Shown: piece after piece, positions 32,934 through 44,475 of the stretch
Layout of the letters: every line of letters starts with the position of its first letter
How positions within the stretch are numbered: the stretch's first letter is position 1
Origin: Meghimatium bilineatum
Lineage: Eukaryota; Mollusca; Gastropoda; Stylommatophora; Philomycidae
Length of the DNA: 64,000 bases
Reading direction: 5' to 3'
Assembly (NCBI GenBank): GCA_034231615.1
Contig: CM067317.1
Span: forward strand, 13,371,316 to 13,435,315
The notes under the pieces: model-generated
Databases searched by the model: none
What the model was told of the DNA's origin: nothing
The model's input: the letters and a program-made list of their open reading frames with translations, nothing else
Position numbers and translations under genes: made by a program

Positions 32934-33049
32934 CTAAGATAAATGAAGAATTTAAAATATATATATCAATATTTATATGCTGTTTTGTGAGTGAACAGAA
33001 AAAAGTAAACTTTGTATATTTCTGAACATCGTGATTAATTAATAAGGGT

Positions 33050-33850
33050 TAACAGATAATCAAAATCCTAAATAACACCATGTGGTGCTTCTTGGAAAAA
33101 GGTGTGCTATTGCTCATGTAGTATATCTGGCTAACACATTTTGGGATTGCTCCCAGGTCTGTCGAGGCTAAAGAAGGAATAGAATTAATTGAAACCAGAC
33201 AAGCAATGTCTCTGGCACCTCTCAGTCTATACAGCACATGACACTTTTGCAACACAGTGGCACAATGTGCTCTAGCTTTGATAGCTGGAATACAAGGCCA
33301 AAAAAATGTTGGCCAGTGTCAATGTCTCAACCCAGATATCAATAAATGATGATAAGATATAGTAAAGTCTAGAGCACAAATTAAGTCTGCTGAAGCAGGC
33401 AACACATGCCAGATGTCCAACACGAAACCAGCTAAAGTGTTGTTCCAGGTTGAGAACACAAGTCAAAACAATATATTTGATAGCAAACATTCCACTGCAA
33501 TAGAGCCCATTAAAAGTAAGAGCCATGCTTCAGGTATGCCAAGTGAGAGCAGGCACTCCTGGGTACGTAAGAAAGCTTTGAAAAACAGCGCTCCATTGCA
33601 CATGGGAAAAGTGTTGAGCAATGTGTCAGGAGCACATATTGTTCAAACTCTTTGGCTGAAGCAGTGCAAAGACCCAAACTCTGGATGTCCAGACATAATG
33701 GGCTGGGAGCAAGTCCTCGCATACAAGGGTGAAGAAACCACGTCCAACTCAACTGACACCCGTGGTCCGAACACGGTTAAACAGAGAAAATTGAATCTAC
33801 TAGAATACATAGGGCACAGTGGGCAATGACAATGTCTTAATTTATGCAAT
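33050..33850. other. Unclassified interspersed-looking sequence with open frames
   Basis: Plus frame 33413-33829 (138 codons) and several minus frames (33049-33255, 33272-33526, 33510-33752, 33643-33849) are open. The minus frames chain with short shifts (MSGHPEFGSLHCFSQRV, then YVLLTHCSTLFPCAMERCFS, then WFRVGHLACVACFSRLNLCS), which looks like repeat sequence under no strong constraint. No domain recognised. Confidence 0.35.
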
Positions 33851-34509
33851 TTGTTTCCCTGTAGAAAAGCTCCTCATATGAGATAGGTGCAATCAATACA
33901 AGTCTATATCCCTGCTTACTGTTTCCACCCCTGAGACTTCCACTCTGGGATATGTTTTGGTCTTTAAGTCCATGTGCACAGTGGGTGATAAAGTGCCAAT
34001 GCTGTCAACTTATTTTTCATAAACTCACATTTTGTACAAGTTATATGTGTATTTTAATTTTAAAAACATCCATATTTAGCACCAAAAAACCTTTCTTGTT
34101 TATTTGGTCCATCAATACGTGTGTGAGATAAAAACATCTGCATTAATAATAATTACTGAAATTTAACACCAATTAACTTTTTTTAAATTTTAGCATGCTA
34201 AAGGAGCATTTCTACTGCAATTTTATAGGTGTTGCTGATATCTATTGGTGCATAACTGCTCCTCATGTTATGTGTCCCAACTAAACAAAATTAAAATTAC
34301 ACAATCCTTAATGTCGTGTGACCGAAATCCATGAATCATAGTTAGGAAGAATTTTCCTTCTTCCGTTGCCGGTTCTAGTCGAGAAAAAATGCAGAATGGA
34401 GGACCAAAACAATTGTTAAAATTGAGAAACATCCAGTTCAGAATCCATCAGTGGGCTACAATGGTCGCCAATATGTATACTTGACAAAAATATCCTTATG
34501 GATTATGAT

Positions 34510-34665
34510 AGCAAGGAAATCTTGGGAATAATGCTATTATCTGTCTACTATATTAATGCTATAATCTAATAATGCTATTATCTGTCTACTATATTAATGC
34601 TATAATCTAATAATGCTATTATCTGTCTATTATATTAATGCTATAATCTAATAATGCTAATATTA
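34510..34665. repeat. 42-bp minisatellite
   Basis: About 3.5 units of AATGCTATTATCTGTCTACT plus ATATTAATGCTATAATCT. Confidence 0.92.
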
Positions 34666-34679
34666 TGCTATTAGAGTGG

Positions 34680-35478
34680 CGGCCCCATAGCTTTTGCCCA
34701 AAATCGATATCCTCTGGCCTGACCCGACATCTCTGCTCTGCGTATGTTGGGTAGTCCTGCAGTATGTATTCAGTGGTTTGGGTTCCTGATCCAAATGGAC
34801 ATTCATCTGTGTAAGAGATTCTCAGTCAGTAAGGTGCCCCAAAAGTCTGCAGTGGCCTGTTCTAAAGCAAAAAGTTTGGTCTGTTGATATCTTTGGAGGT
34901 GATGTATGGCATCAGTTTAGTCCTTCCACTTCCATTTGTTTCTTCCACTTTGATATGCATGTATTATGAATTATTGTGTTTGCTTCTTTGTAGGACAGTG
35001 GATGATACTTGGTTGTTCCATTCCACTACATGTTCTTAACAGATAATCAGCTTTATCATACCCATGACTCCACAGTGTGTGGGTACCCATTGAAGGGTAA
35101 TAACTGAGGATTTCTGGATATATTTTAACTCTGATGTTGTGCAGAAGGCTTTCAATTCTTGTGCTCTGGGTTGATTCCAATAGGGATCTGAGTCTGTGAT
35201 ATAGCTATCTTCTTTGGTCTTTTCTGATTCTGTGAGGACTTTCAGTGCATGATGGAGTGCAACTGCTTCTGCTCTAAAGTTATGAGTATTTGCCAGTTAG
35301 AAAAGCTTTAGATATTGTCTTACCATCTTTGAGTCTTATAAGAATTTCACCTTTTCATTATTGCTCTCTCTGCTGATCCATCTGTGTACACATGTGTCCA
35401 ATCCTTGGGATTGTATTTTCTTTCTATCATCTCTAGTGTCAATGCTTTTAGTTGAGGTGGAGTGGTGCTCCTTTTTAT
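34680..35478 (-). pseudogene. LINE 3' portion (RNase H and zinc-knuckle region), left of mariner
   Basis: Read on the minus strand. Near 35400 are DWTHVYTDGSAERAI (first RNase H Asp motif), then RAEAVALHHALKVL, then an S-x-x-x-Q-WVPTHCGV-like stretch with frameshifts. The lower end (34680-34830) resembles the Cys-rich C-terminus at 1905-2141. It ends abruptly at the mariner insertion site. Decayed. Confidence 0.75.
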
Positions 35479-35480
35479 TA

Positions 35481-35510
35481 CGAGGGGGAGTCAATAAGTA
35501 AGTCACAAAT
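35481..35510 (+). repeat. Left TIR of mariner
   Basis: 30-bp terminal inverted repeat, identical in reverse complement to 36786-36815, next to TA. Confidence 0.95.
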
Positions 35511-35644
35511 TGATGTTGGATGGCAGGAAAATGCAGTAGGTGGTTTCTAAAGCTGTTTATAGTTGATATCATCATAGAACTTTATGTTTATGTTCGCTAG
35601 ATGGCGCTAGCTGTACCTTGCGCATGCGCAGCACAAAAAACAAA

Positions 35645-36715
35645 ATGGCTACTGTACTTACAGAGTGTACAATCAATGAACAACGTGCTGTTGTGCGTTT
35701 TTTATGGGCAAAAGGACTGCCTGCAAAAGACATTCATAAAGAAATGCTTCCTGTTTATGCTGACAATTGTTTGTCCCGTAAAGCGGTGCACAGCTGGGTA
35801 AAAAAATTTTCTCAAGGACGCTCTAAAATTGTTGACGAAATCCGATCTGGTCGTGCTGTTGAAATTGCAACAGACGCATCTGTGCAGCGGGTTGAGGAGA
35901 TGATTCGAGGTGACAGACGAGTAACGATAGACGCTGTAGCAGCCGCAATAGGGTGCTCACATGGTTCAGCATACAGCATCATGCATGACCGATTGAAATT
36001 TAAGAAAGTGTGTTCAAGGTGGGTGCCCAGACAATTGACGGACGAACACAAAATGAACCGATTAGGCTTGTCATTGGAGCATCTCTGTCAATACGCAAAT
36101 GAAGGAGAAGACATGATGAACAGGATTATTACTGGGGACGAATCATGGGTGCATCACTACCAGCCGGAATCAAAGCGTGCTTCAATGCAATGGAAACATC
36201 CTTCTTCGCCTTGTGTCCAAAAATTCAAGGTTACACCATCAGCAGGGAAGGTTATGCTGACAGTGTTCTGGGATTGTCAAGGAGTGCTTTTAACCAATTT
36301 CAAAAAGAAAGGTGACAATGTGAATTCTGAATCATACTGTGAAGTTCTATCAGTGCTTCGGGATGCAATTCGAAGAAAACGTCCAGGGCTGCTGACTAGA
36401 GGAGTGCTACTCCTTCATGACAATGCTAGACCACATACGGCTCGATTAACTCAGGAGAAAATAAAAAATCTTGGTTGGAAAATTCTGGAACATCCTCCTT
36501 ACAGCCCCGATTTAGCCCCTAGTGATTTTCACCTTTTTGGTCCACTAAAAACCCACCTTGGCGGGAAGCATTTCGCGACTGACGCAGAAGTTGAATGTGA
36601 AGTGAAAATGTGGCTTAAAAAGCAGAGCACGCAGTTCTACGCAGCAGGTTTGGGAGGACTCATAAAACGATGGGATAAATGCATCAATGTTGGTGGAAAT
36701 TATGTTGAGAAGTAA
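35645..36715 (+). CDS. Mariner transposase, intact, D,D34D
   Basis: Cut-and-paste transposase acting on the element's inverted repeats in the nucleus. The frame is open from 35618; I prefer the Met at 35645 (context aaaATGg), giving 356 residues, near the ~345-350 usual for mariner. The N-terminal ~110 residues form the helix-turn-helix DNA-binding half (QRAVVRFLWAKGLPAKDIHK; SRKAVHSWVKKFSQGRSK). WVPRQL is the linker motif. Catalytic Asp 165 (TGDESW), Asp 259 (HDNARPH) and Asp 294 (SPDLAPSDFHLF), with 34 residues between the last two, give the mariner D,D34D signature. There is no frameshift, internal stop or missing catalytic residue. Activity is not proven. Confidence 0.95.
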   Translation: MATVLTECTINEQRAVVRFLWAKGLPAKDIHKEMLPVYADNCLSRKAVHSWVKKFSQGRSKIVDEIRSGRAVEIATDASVQRVEEMIRGDRRVTIDAVAAAIGCSHGSAYSIMHDRLKFKKVCSRWVPRQLTDEHKMNRLGLSLEHLCQYANEGEDMMNRIITGDESWVHHYQPESKRASMQWKHPSSPCVQKFKVTPSAGKVMLTVFWDCQGVLLTNFKKKGDNVNSESYCEVLSVLRDAIRRKRPGLLTRGVLLLHDNARPHTARLTQEKIKNLGWKILEHPPYSPDLAPSDFHLFGPLKTHLGGKHFATDAEVECEVKMWLKKQSTQFYAAGLGGLIKRWDKCINVGGNYVEK

Positions 36716-36785
36716 AGGGATAATGTATGTGTAAAAATAAACAGTTTTCAGGTTTTTATCGTCTTCAGTTTTTTTCTAAAGAGCC

Positions 36786-36815
36786 ATTTGTGACTTACTT
36801 ATTGACTCCCCCTCG
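36786..36815 (-). repeat. Right TIR of mariner
   Basis: 30-bp terminal inverted repeat, perfect partner of 35481-35510, followed by TA. Confidence 0.95.
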
Positions 36816-36817
36816 TA

Positions 36818-37262
36818 TATTCCAATGCTGATCTTACGTAGCCTGTATATGCTCTAATTAGAATTTTCCAATTTGCACCCCAATCTTTTCCAGCCAATTT
36901 TTAAGGAGTGCTGTCCTCATTGTACCTTTTGTTTAGCACTTGTCTATGTGCTGTATCCATATAAGTCTTGGATCAAAAGTGACTCCAAGGTATGTGGGTG
37001 TCTCGTCTTTATGCAATGTTTGACCTTTTATGGTTAGTAGGATTTTCTGTGGTTTGGTGGACATGCTGAAGATGGTATAGGTAGTTTTTGGACATTGATA
37101 GACATGGCCCATTGGTCTGTCCACTTGGCCAAATTGTCCAGTTTCCTGTAACCTTATTTTTGTTGTGCCTACGCTCTCTTCACTGCACCATATCGCCAGA
37201 TCATCTGCATACATTGCAGCATTTACTTTACACGAGAGGATTTGGTCAATGTCATTCATGAA
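36818..37262 (-). pseudogene. LINE reverse transcriptase fragment, right of mariner
   Basis: The minus frame encodes FMNDIDQILSCKVNAAMYAD then DLAIW (YADD catalytic box), PTYLGVTFDPRLIWIQHI and, nearer the mariner, LIRAYTGYVRSALEY. This is the RT palm/thumb of an RNase H-type LINE. The ~150 residues that normally separate this point from RNase H are missing, so the copy had lost internal sequence before or when the mariner arrived. Confidence 0.8.
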
Positions 37263-37383
37263 GGAACCTCTATTATTATGGAGACATTTTGAAGACTGTT
37301 GTCTGGCTCCTCAAAATCAGTGTCTCAATTTCTGTTGGCAGTTTTGCAAGGATATTTTGTGCTCAGTCAAAACCACATTCTTG

Positions 37384-37592
37384 CACAGATTAGCAGGATG
37401 TAATCCAGAGAATGGAATGCAGTCGTGATTTATAACTTGATTGTGATATCTGTGCCTCTCAGCCCGACACAATTTCTGGGCTACTTTGACCCTCGATGGG
37501 ACTGATCAACCAAACCCTCCACCTCCAAAAACCTTCTTATAACATGTATGGTTACCAGTTACTAATCTTTGCTCCCCTTTCAGGCCCAGCAA
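37384..37592 (-). repeat. SINE-A
   Basis: GATTAGCAGGATGTAATCC, CTCAGCCCGACACA, TTTGCTCCCCTTTCAGGCCC. The reversed tail is replaced by TTGCACA. Confidence 0.8.
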
Positions 37593-37902
37593 CACATGTA
37601 TTGTGTAATTCCAACACGTTTCAATAACTAACAGGATCTTCGGTGTGCATAGAACTCATTACCAGGACACAATGTCATAAACATCACTTTCAAAGTTGAG
37701 TTCAATCTGTCTTTGTCGACTGACCGGACAAAGATCTCCAACCATTTTCTTTTTTCCAAATTCTGCACAATTATTTCAGTGTTTCTTGTTTAGATGCAAC
37801 ACTTTTCTCAATCATCCCATCTTGTACACAAATCATAAATCTATATAACTTCTTAATAAGACACAATTAAAAACATTGATTTAAAGTCATTTTACTTCTG
37901 CA

Positions 37903-38137
37903 TTCGTTCTCATTCTCCTGTATATTAGCAGTATGTAGTCTGGAGAACAGAATGTGTTGTAATGGTTTACAACTTTGCTGCAATATCTGTGCCTTTTGTC
38001 CTGAAACACCAAACTTCACATAACTTATAGGTCACTTTGACACTATCTGGGAGGGAACAGCCAACTCCGCCCTATAACCTCTTAGTCGCTTCTCATGGCA
38101 TGTATGGGAGGTAAATTTTATTGCTATTTATTGCTTC
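37903..38137 (-). repeat. SINE-A
   Basis: CATTCGTTCTCATTCTCCTG, GTAGTCTGGAGAACAGAATG, ACCTCTTAGTCGCTTCTCAT; second copy within 600 bp in the same orientation. Confidence 0.82.
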
Positions 38138-38489
38138 CCTCAGGAGAGGGGGAGAGAGACTGGCTACCTCGAGCGAGTTATTTTACTACTACAGCCAATA
38201 ACAATTATTTGTACAAGTTTTAATAGTCTTACTATGGAGATTGAGGTAAACTACTGCTGTTATTCCACTGGTAATCCTGGAAATCAGGAGCACCCTCCCA
38301 TGGCTCTTGCTTGATGGGATTCATTCTGCCTGAAAATATTACAAAGTATGCAATTTTACTAAGCAATACCATCCAAACTAAGATAAATCTGGACCAATAC
38401 AGAATCGTTACTCTTCCAGTTTATGATAATGATGTTCCTCCTTCGCAAGCGAAGGAGCATGGCATGAAAAACAATAAATGCGATGAAAA

Positions 38490-38930
38490 AAAATATTTAT
38501 AATTTGGTTTGTGAGTGTCCAATGAGTTCGATTCTTGCACGGAAAGTTGTATTGCAGTGCATGCAGGAGTGCTGAAGGTTCAGAGTAGGAGATTTTTCAG
38601 ATTTGTCCTTCCGCTTCTTGCGCTTGTGGATTGCCCCCAGTGTTCTTTCTTTTTCAAATTTCGTGATGCTAGCAGTGATCAGGGTGTGCCAGACTGAGAG
38701 ATCAAGTGCTGTAGTCTCCCAGGAGCTAGTATCGATGCTGCAGTGCTTGAGAGAGTTTTTTTTAGGTGATCTGTGAAGCTCTTTTTCTGCCCTCCACTTG
38801 AATGTTTGCCTTTGCACAGCTCCCCATAGAATAATCTCTTTGGAAGACGCTTGTCTGGCATACGGACGATGTGGCCAGTCCAGCGGAGTTGGGACCTAGT
38901 CAGCAGTGCATAGATGCTTTGCATAATAAT
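38490..38930 (-). pseudogene. LINE C-terminal fragment
   Basis: Minus strand: MQSIYALLTRSQLRWTGHIV, RMPDKRLPKRLFYGELCKGK, then shifted frame FKWRAEKELHRSP and finger-like SCMHCNTTFRARIELIGHS. This matches the tail of LINEs ending in a C2H2-like CxxC...H. One or two frameshifts. Confidence 0.78.
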
Positions 38931-39407
38931 TCCGGTTTATATCTACATTTAGCTCTGCCATATGACTGTGAAAGTCAATAAAGTTGTTCTTACTCATCGA
39001 ATTTTGCTGTGAGTTCTGGAAAGGCCTTATGGTTGCAACATTGATTTGTGTGTTATTATGTGTGTTTCCAGCAAAACTTCATTATCTTGTTCCAAGTTTC
39101 ACCTGTAAGATGAAAAGTTCAAAACAATTCAAAAGTCATAGAGGATTGACTTCACTGTACTCGGTTTCCCATATGTACTCCATCACTCTCAACAAAGCGG
39201 CACGCCGCCTGTCGAGAGTACCACTCATGGCATGTAACTCCATAGCTTCAAGTGATACCACAGGGATCTCCGAAAAAATCCACCTTATAAACAAGATGAC
39301 ACAAGCCAGATTCATGACCTCTTGAACACAAGGCGACCAGCTTAACCACTACGCTAGGGAATCCACAGACATGTGACATACCTATTAACTTCCAGAAGAA
39401 CCATTCT

Positions 39408-39680
39408 ATATTTATGTTCAAAATAACCCCTACATTCTGTATTTTAACCAGAATGACTCCTATAAGATGTATTTCAGTCAGAATAATCCCTATATTCTGT
39501 ATTTCAATCCAACTAGCCCCTTCATTTTGTACTTCAACCGAAAATAACACCTACATTCTATATTTCAGTCAAAATAACCCATATATTCTCTCTTTCAACC
39601 TAAAAAAACCCCTATATCCTATATTTCTGCTCAAAATAATCCTATATTTAATCTTAATTTCAGCCAAATTATAACCCTTA
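39408..39680. repeat. ~30-bp degenerate minisatellite
   Basis: About nine units of TTCAATCARAATAACCCCTA plus YATTCTGTAT. Confidence 0.88.
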
Positions 39681-39689
39681 CATTTTGTA

Positions 39690-39890
39690 TTTCCGTTGTG
39701 TAAAAGGCTTTTATTTCTTGTGCTCTGGGTTGATTCCAGTAGGGATCTGAGTCTGTGATATAGCTATCTTCGGTGTTTTCAGTTCTGATTTGGTGAGGAC
39801 TTTCAGTGCATGATGGAGTGCAACTGCTTCTGCTCTAAGTTGGAAGAGTATTTCCCAGATAGAAAAGCTTTAGATATTGTCTTTTAGATA
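39690..39890 (-). pseudogene. LINE (family B) RNase H fragment
   Basis: Nearly the same sequence as 35145-35310 (shared GGGATCTGAGTCTGTGATAT and ACTTTCAGTGCATGATGGAG), i.e. part of the RNase H domain with RAEAVALHHALKVL in the minus frame. Confidence 0.75.
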
Positions 39891-39938
39891 TTGTAAATAC
39901 ATTATGTATTTTAGTGCAAAATAACACCTACGTTTTAT

Positions 39939-39978
39939 GGGGGGGGGGGGGGTAATGATAATTCGGGGGGGGGGGGGG
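39939..39978. repeat. Two G14 runs separated by 12 bp
   Basis: G14 at 39939-39952 and 39965-39978, potential G-quadruplex. Confidence 0.9.
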
Positions 39979-40374
39979 AATACAATTTTTTAATATTAAA
40001 AAATATGTATATGTTACATATGGAGGCATCAGAATTTTAGAAAGACTTTGGTGGGGCATGGTAACGAAAAGGTTGAGAAACACTGGATTAACCTTTAAAA
40101 TGATAATCTTTTGACTTTATACCTCATCGGATTTATGTTGTGGTATAAAAATTCTTAAAGATGTTCATTCATCTCTTCATTTATCTTACAGTGCTACGAA
40201 TCACAATGTCTTCTTTTTTTTTTTTTTAAAGACCATTTCATTATTTGTAATTTCCTGTTAGTTCCTTTATGATGATGGACAAGACCTTGTATTTCTTATG
40301 ATTGTAGTGGCTCTCTTGCCAACTTGTCTATATATTTTCTTGCCCCTTCTAGTTTGTGTTTTTACTTCCTAGTC

Positions 40375-40486
40375 TGATGTGTCAGACCAAAAGGCACAGA
40401 TATTGCAGCTAAGCTGTAAACTATGACACAACACATTCGGATCTCCCGACAAATCCTGCTAGCCTACAGGAGTTTGAGAATTGAAT
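40375..40486 (+). repeat. SINE-A 3' half
   Basis: GTCAGACCAAAAGGCACAG, GTAAACTATGACACAACAC, CCTACAGGAGTTTGAGAATT. Confidence 0.8.
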
Positions 40487-41330
40487 GAACTTCAAAAATT
40501 TAGCAATGATGGTGCATTCATACAGCTGTTTAGCACTTTGCTCACCAGCAATCGACAGCATACTTATCAGCCATTACCGAGGGTGCATGCAAAATTTTAT
40601 ACATTGACATCGTCGTCTTTAAAAATCCATATAAAATCGATGTAGCGCTAGACAGCTTTGAAACTTTCTATGTGTTGTAACGACTGTTTGCACTTTTTGA
40701 ATGAATTTGAAAGCTTCAGAGTTATTTTAAGTGCAAAATGCTACTTATTGTAATGATAGGTCTAGATTTACCTTAATTTCTATATATCATACGATATTAC
40801 CTTCGAAATCTCCTATATTTCATGATAAAAACTCATTTACGATGTCTATATCAGTATTCCACAAGTGCCGCCATTTTTAAACAACATAATTTCCTGGAAA
40901 TGCTATTTTTAGTCACATTATTGCAATAGGTATTCCCATTTTTCTGATCTATCATAGCGCTTTCAACTATCATCGAAATTGGTCAGCAAGGTTCTGTAAC
41001 GGAAATCGACTAAGTCGAAATTGATATTGATTACAACTGATTTCAGAGAAGTTAAATTTTAACAGAGTAAACAGGCACACAATCAGAATGTAATCTCAGA
41101 ATACACACTAATAAAAAATGTACACAGTTAAAAAGTTAAAATCTGTTATTAAATAAACTTGGCTGAACAGAAGAGCAATGAGAAAAACTGGGAGAGAAAT
41201 TTATAAATATAGGGTGCACACTCATCCTTACAAAACAGTTGACTAAAATCTTTTTAAATATCCAGCTCTGGACATCTAGAATACCAGTAAGAGAATTTGA
41301 TATAATTGTGGTATGGGTAGAGCTGGCATC

Positions 41331-41604
41331 TTCTTCTGCGTTCGTTCTCAAACTCCTGCAGATTAGCAGGTTGCAGTCCGGAGAACGGAATGCATTGTGT
41401 CATGGTTTACAGCTTTGCTGCTATATCTGCGCCTTTCGGCCTGACACATCCGACTTCAGCATGGCTTTGGGTCACTGACCTTACATGGGATGGGGCAGCC
41501 AACTCCATCCCATAACCTCCTTAGTCGCCTTTTATGACATGCATGGAAGGTAAACAGTGTTGCTATTCTTTGCTCCCCTTTCGGGCCCCGGCAACACACG
41601 GGCA
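41331..41604 (-). repeat. SINE-A, near full length, with target duplication
   Basis: Best-preserved copy of the commonest SINE here. In element sense it starts CCCGTGTGTTGCCGG, contains GTCATAAAAGGCGACTAAGG, and ends GAACGAACGCAGAAGAA. Flanks AGAGCTGGCAT (41319-41329) and AGAGCTGGGCAT (41605-41616) are the target duplication. Confidence 0.9.
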
Positions 41605-41639
41605 AGAGCTGGGCATCTGAGGGGCAGAATCAGAAATGT

Positions 41640-41900
41640 GTTTAACCAGCAAACGACAGGAACCACCATCATCAAGTGCTGTGCTGAATGGTGTTCATAT
41701 CTCTCCATGTACATCGATCTCCCATATGTCATCATCTCTGTTGGTGTCATCAATCGAAGCCATTTAGTCAAACTGTCCAATATCTTTTCTCTATGTCTTC
41801 CCCTTGATCTTTTCCCTTCTATCTTTCACATTGTCACTATATTCTCAATGCCTCCTTTTCTCATTATCTGCCAAATAAATGTCTTTTTCTTATATTATCA
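41640..41900 (-). pseudogene. LINE C-terminal remnant
   Basis: Minus-strand words KIEGKRSRGRHREKILDSLTKW and PTEMMTYGR resemble the tail of the LINE at 56900-57560. Heavily decayed; a SINE is inserted just beside it. Confidence 0.6.
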
Positions 41901-42396
41901 ATAATGCATCTTTTCACATCCATTCTTCTCAGACATTCTTCATTAGTAATCTTTATTAGTATGCATACACTTCAATATTTTCTTAGGGAGATGGAGTACC
42001 TATGAGTTTTCCCGGAGTGCTGTGACGTCAGTTCATAATTAATAATAAATCCAGTCATTAGTAAAACATGTTCCCTTTTTTTGAAACATTCACCTGTTGG
42101 ATCATATTTTTTATGTAGTTCTAATATACAGATTTTTAATAGCTAGTGGGTCAGTGAAGACCTTTTAGTGCGAATATGTACAAAGAATGGAGAGAGTTTG
42201 ATGTTAGTGTTATTTTAATATGACAATATACATTAATTACTGTCCAACGGTCTGCTCCTAAAGCCAGGTGGGAAGGTTTGATTCCTTGAGAAACTACAAA
42301 TATGCTCTTCCAGGATATACGGTTCAAGTAATTTTTATTTATGGTATGTGTCCAAGTAATGGTGGATTGTAATCTGTCTAGTTTATACCATCCTCT

Positions 42397-42948
42397 CCAT
42401 TGTGTTTTGTGTATGGCATTCTGATTCATTGTGCGCCTTTTGGCTGGTTGCCTCCATCTTCAGCACATTGCTTACTTGGGCAGTATTCCTCTCACTGTGG
42501 AATATCAAGAAATGAAAAAGCCGACCAACTGGCTAAGGAAGGTGCTGCCGAAGCCCAACCAGATGTACTAATCACCTACCATCATAAAAAACAAATAATA
42601 AAGTCAATAAGAAAGCCACAAACACCAACACACGATGACTATCACATTATGAATAGATCAGAACAAGTTGTAATTCTACGCCTCAGAACAGGACACAACA
42701 GACTCCGCAATCACATGTACACAAAATTCAAGATTGGCAACACAGCCATGTGCACAGGCAGTATAGAGTACCAAGCATATACTTCAAGATTGTTCTGAGT
42801 ATGAAACGCTAAGACAGACATATTGGCCAGAGGAAACAACACTGAAATCAAAGCTCTATGGGCCACTGTATGTACAAATGACAGTGATTTTTATTAAGGA
42901 GACAGAATTACAGATATAGACATGTTTCAAGTGAACGAAAGAATAAGA
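42397..42948 (+). mobile_element. Short LINE (family A) insertion with 12-bp target duplication
   Basis: The duplication ATACCATCCTCT is at 42385-42396 and 42949-42960. From about 42478 it encodes SSHCGISRNEKADQLAKEG, PTHDDYHIMNRSEQVVILRL and RTGHNRLRNHMYTKFK, then a frameshift at the finger near 42756. It ends GTGAACGAAAGAATAAGA. The first ~80 bp (42397-42475) do not match the family upstream of this point. Confidence 0.9.
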
Positions 42949-42960
42949 ATACCATCCTCT

Positions 42961-44461
42961 AGCTAGGACCATATATAATAAACACCAAAAAAAGTTGCAA
43001 AGTAGGATAGGCTTAAGTAAATACTGGTTATTTTCTAAATTGGTCTGAAATGGACTTTCTTATAAATTTCATGGATGTGTTAAATGCATTATCAAAACAT
43101 AATTTCAACAGTCTATGTCTAATCATTATAAATACAAACATTTCAAGCAACAATAACAATGCATTGTTTTGCATTATTTTTTTTGTTTAGACCTGGGCCC
43201 TAACTACATCTATTTTAAGTAATTACAAGTTCTCTAATTACAAGTCTAAAGAAATATTTTGTTTATGAGTAGTAACTTTTGAAAGGGTTATTTTTTATAT
43301 AGGCTGCCTGAGGCATTAGCCTAAGGTGTCTTCTGTTGATAAATAGAAACTGAAAAGTTGCACAGTACAGCACTCACAGTTTGAGTTGTGTTATCAGACA
43401 GTGATCAGTTTTTGTGACATTTATTTTTCAGTTGTCAACTGACAACTGTATCTTGACACAACAGGAAATAACTTTTTTGTAACTCATTTCTTATTTTAAT
43501 TTGACAAACTGCATTTTCGTTGGCGTACTAACGTCAAACAAAAATTAGTTTCATTTTTATTGCGGACATGTATTTGTGACAATTGAAATCAAGGAAACAA
43601 CAACAAAAACTATCCTAAAAAGTTGAAATTCATCAGCCATCAGGCTCTTCAGTACGACCAAACTGGCAACCATGTGTAAAAATAGCAAATTAGACAACAA
43701 TCTTTGGCCGATATTACAAATTATTGCACAGTTACACATTATTATGTTTGACTGATCGATGAGACACAAGTAGCCAGTGTCAATGGGTTACGCAAATATT
43801 AGTTCATTCCACACTCACAAGCATTGGATGAGAAGGATTTGAGTATCTTCCAGTCGTAACTCTTCACACTTCGCACTCCACCAGCCACCAGAAGTGACAC
43901 TAACTCAACTGTGTTGCACACGTCTCAATGCATCGTTGGCAATGGAATGCATTGCAAGCTTTAATGCAAGTCAAGCGTTAATAACATATGAAATTGTTAA
44001 AAGCAATAAGAAGGGATACTGCAAACTAAAAAACACTACAGGACGTACCGAATGTGAAAGTAAGGGATTACCAGGCCTGCGATTGCCCGTCCACGAATCT
44101 CTTTGTATTGTGTTTATAATTTTTGATAGCTTCCTTTTCAGTATGTAAGATTCATGATCATTGGGCAAGATTTCTACCACTATCCAATCAAACACCTTTT
44201 CTCAAAAAGCGCACCTATCAAGGTCTGATTGTAAGAGGCGAAAGATAAAAAACATCAAATTTATAACATTCTAATCATGTTTATTTTTAAAACATAGTAT
44301 TACAGACTTTTCTTTCAATATTTGTATTAATATTGTACAAAATTATAAAAGATATTTCATCTAATATCGTTTTTTTTTTAATAAAATGAAAAATAAAAAT
44401 GCTTGCGATCTAGGACTACTAACAACCAGTGTCAGTTTCATAATATTCATTCGTAATCAGA
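42961..44461. other. No gene recognised
   Basis: AT-rich; the 84-codon frame at 43894 shows no recognisable features. Confidence 0.5.
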
Positions 44462-44475
44462 AATAATAGTAAATT

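Larger units (their letters stand above)
35481..36815 (+). mobile_element. Complete mariner element with perfect 30-bp TIRs
   Basis: A 1335-bp Tc1/mariner element. The inverted repeats at 35481-35510 and 36786-36815 are identical over 30 bp (ends CGAGGGGGAGTCAATAAG) and are flanked by TA on both sides (35479-35480, 36816-36817), the expected target duplication. It contains one uninterrupted transposase gene. It is inserted in an older minus-strand LINE whose RNase H part lies to the left and reverse transcriptase part to the right. Confidence 0.95.

Noticed and set aside
35601-35801. Separate 66-residue ORF over the mariner start
   Set aside because: Out-of-frame shadow of the transposase.
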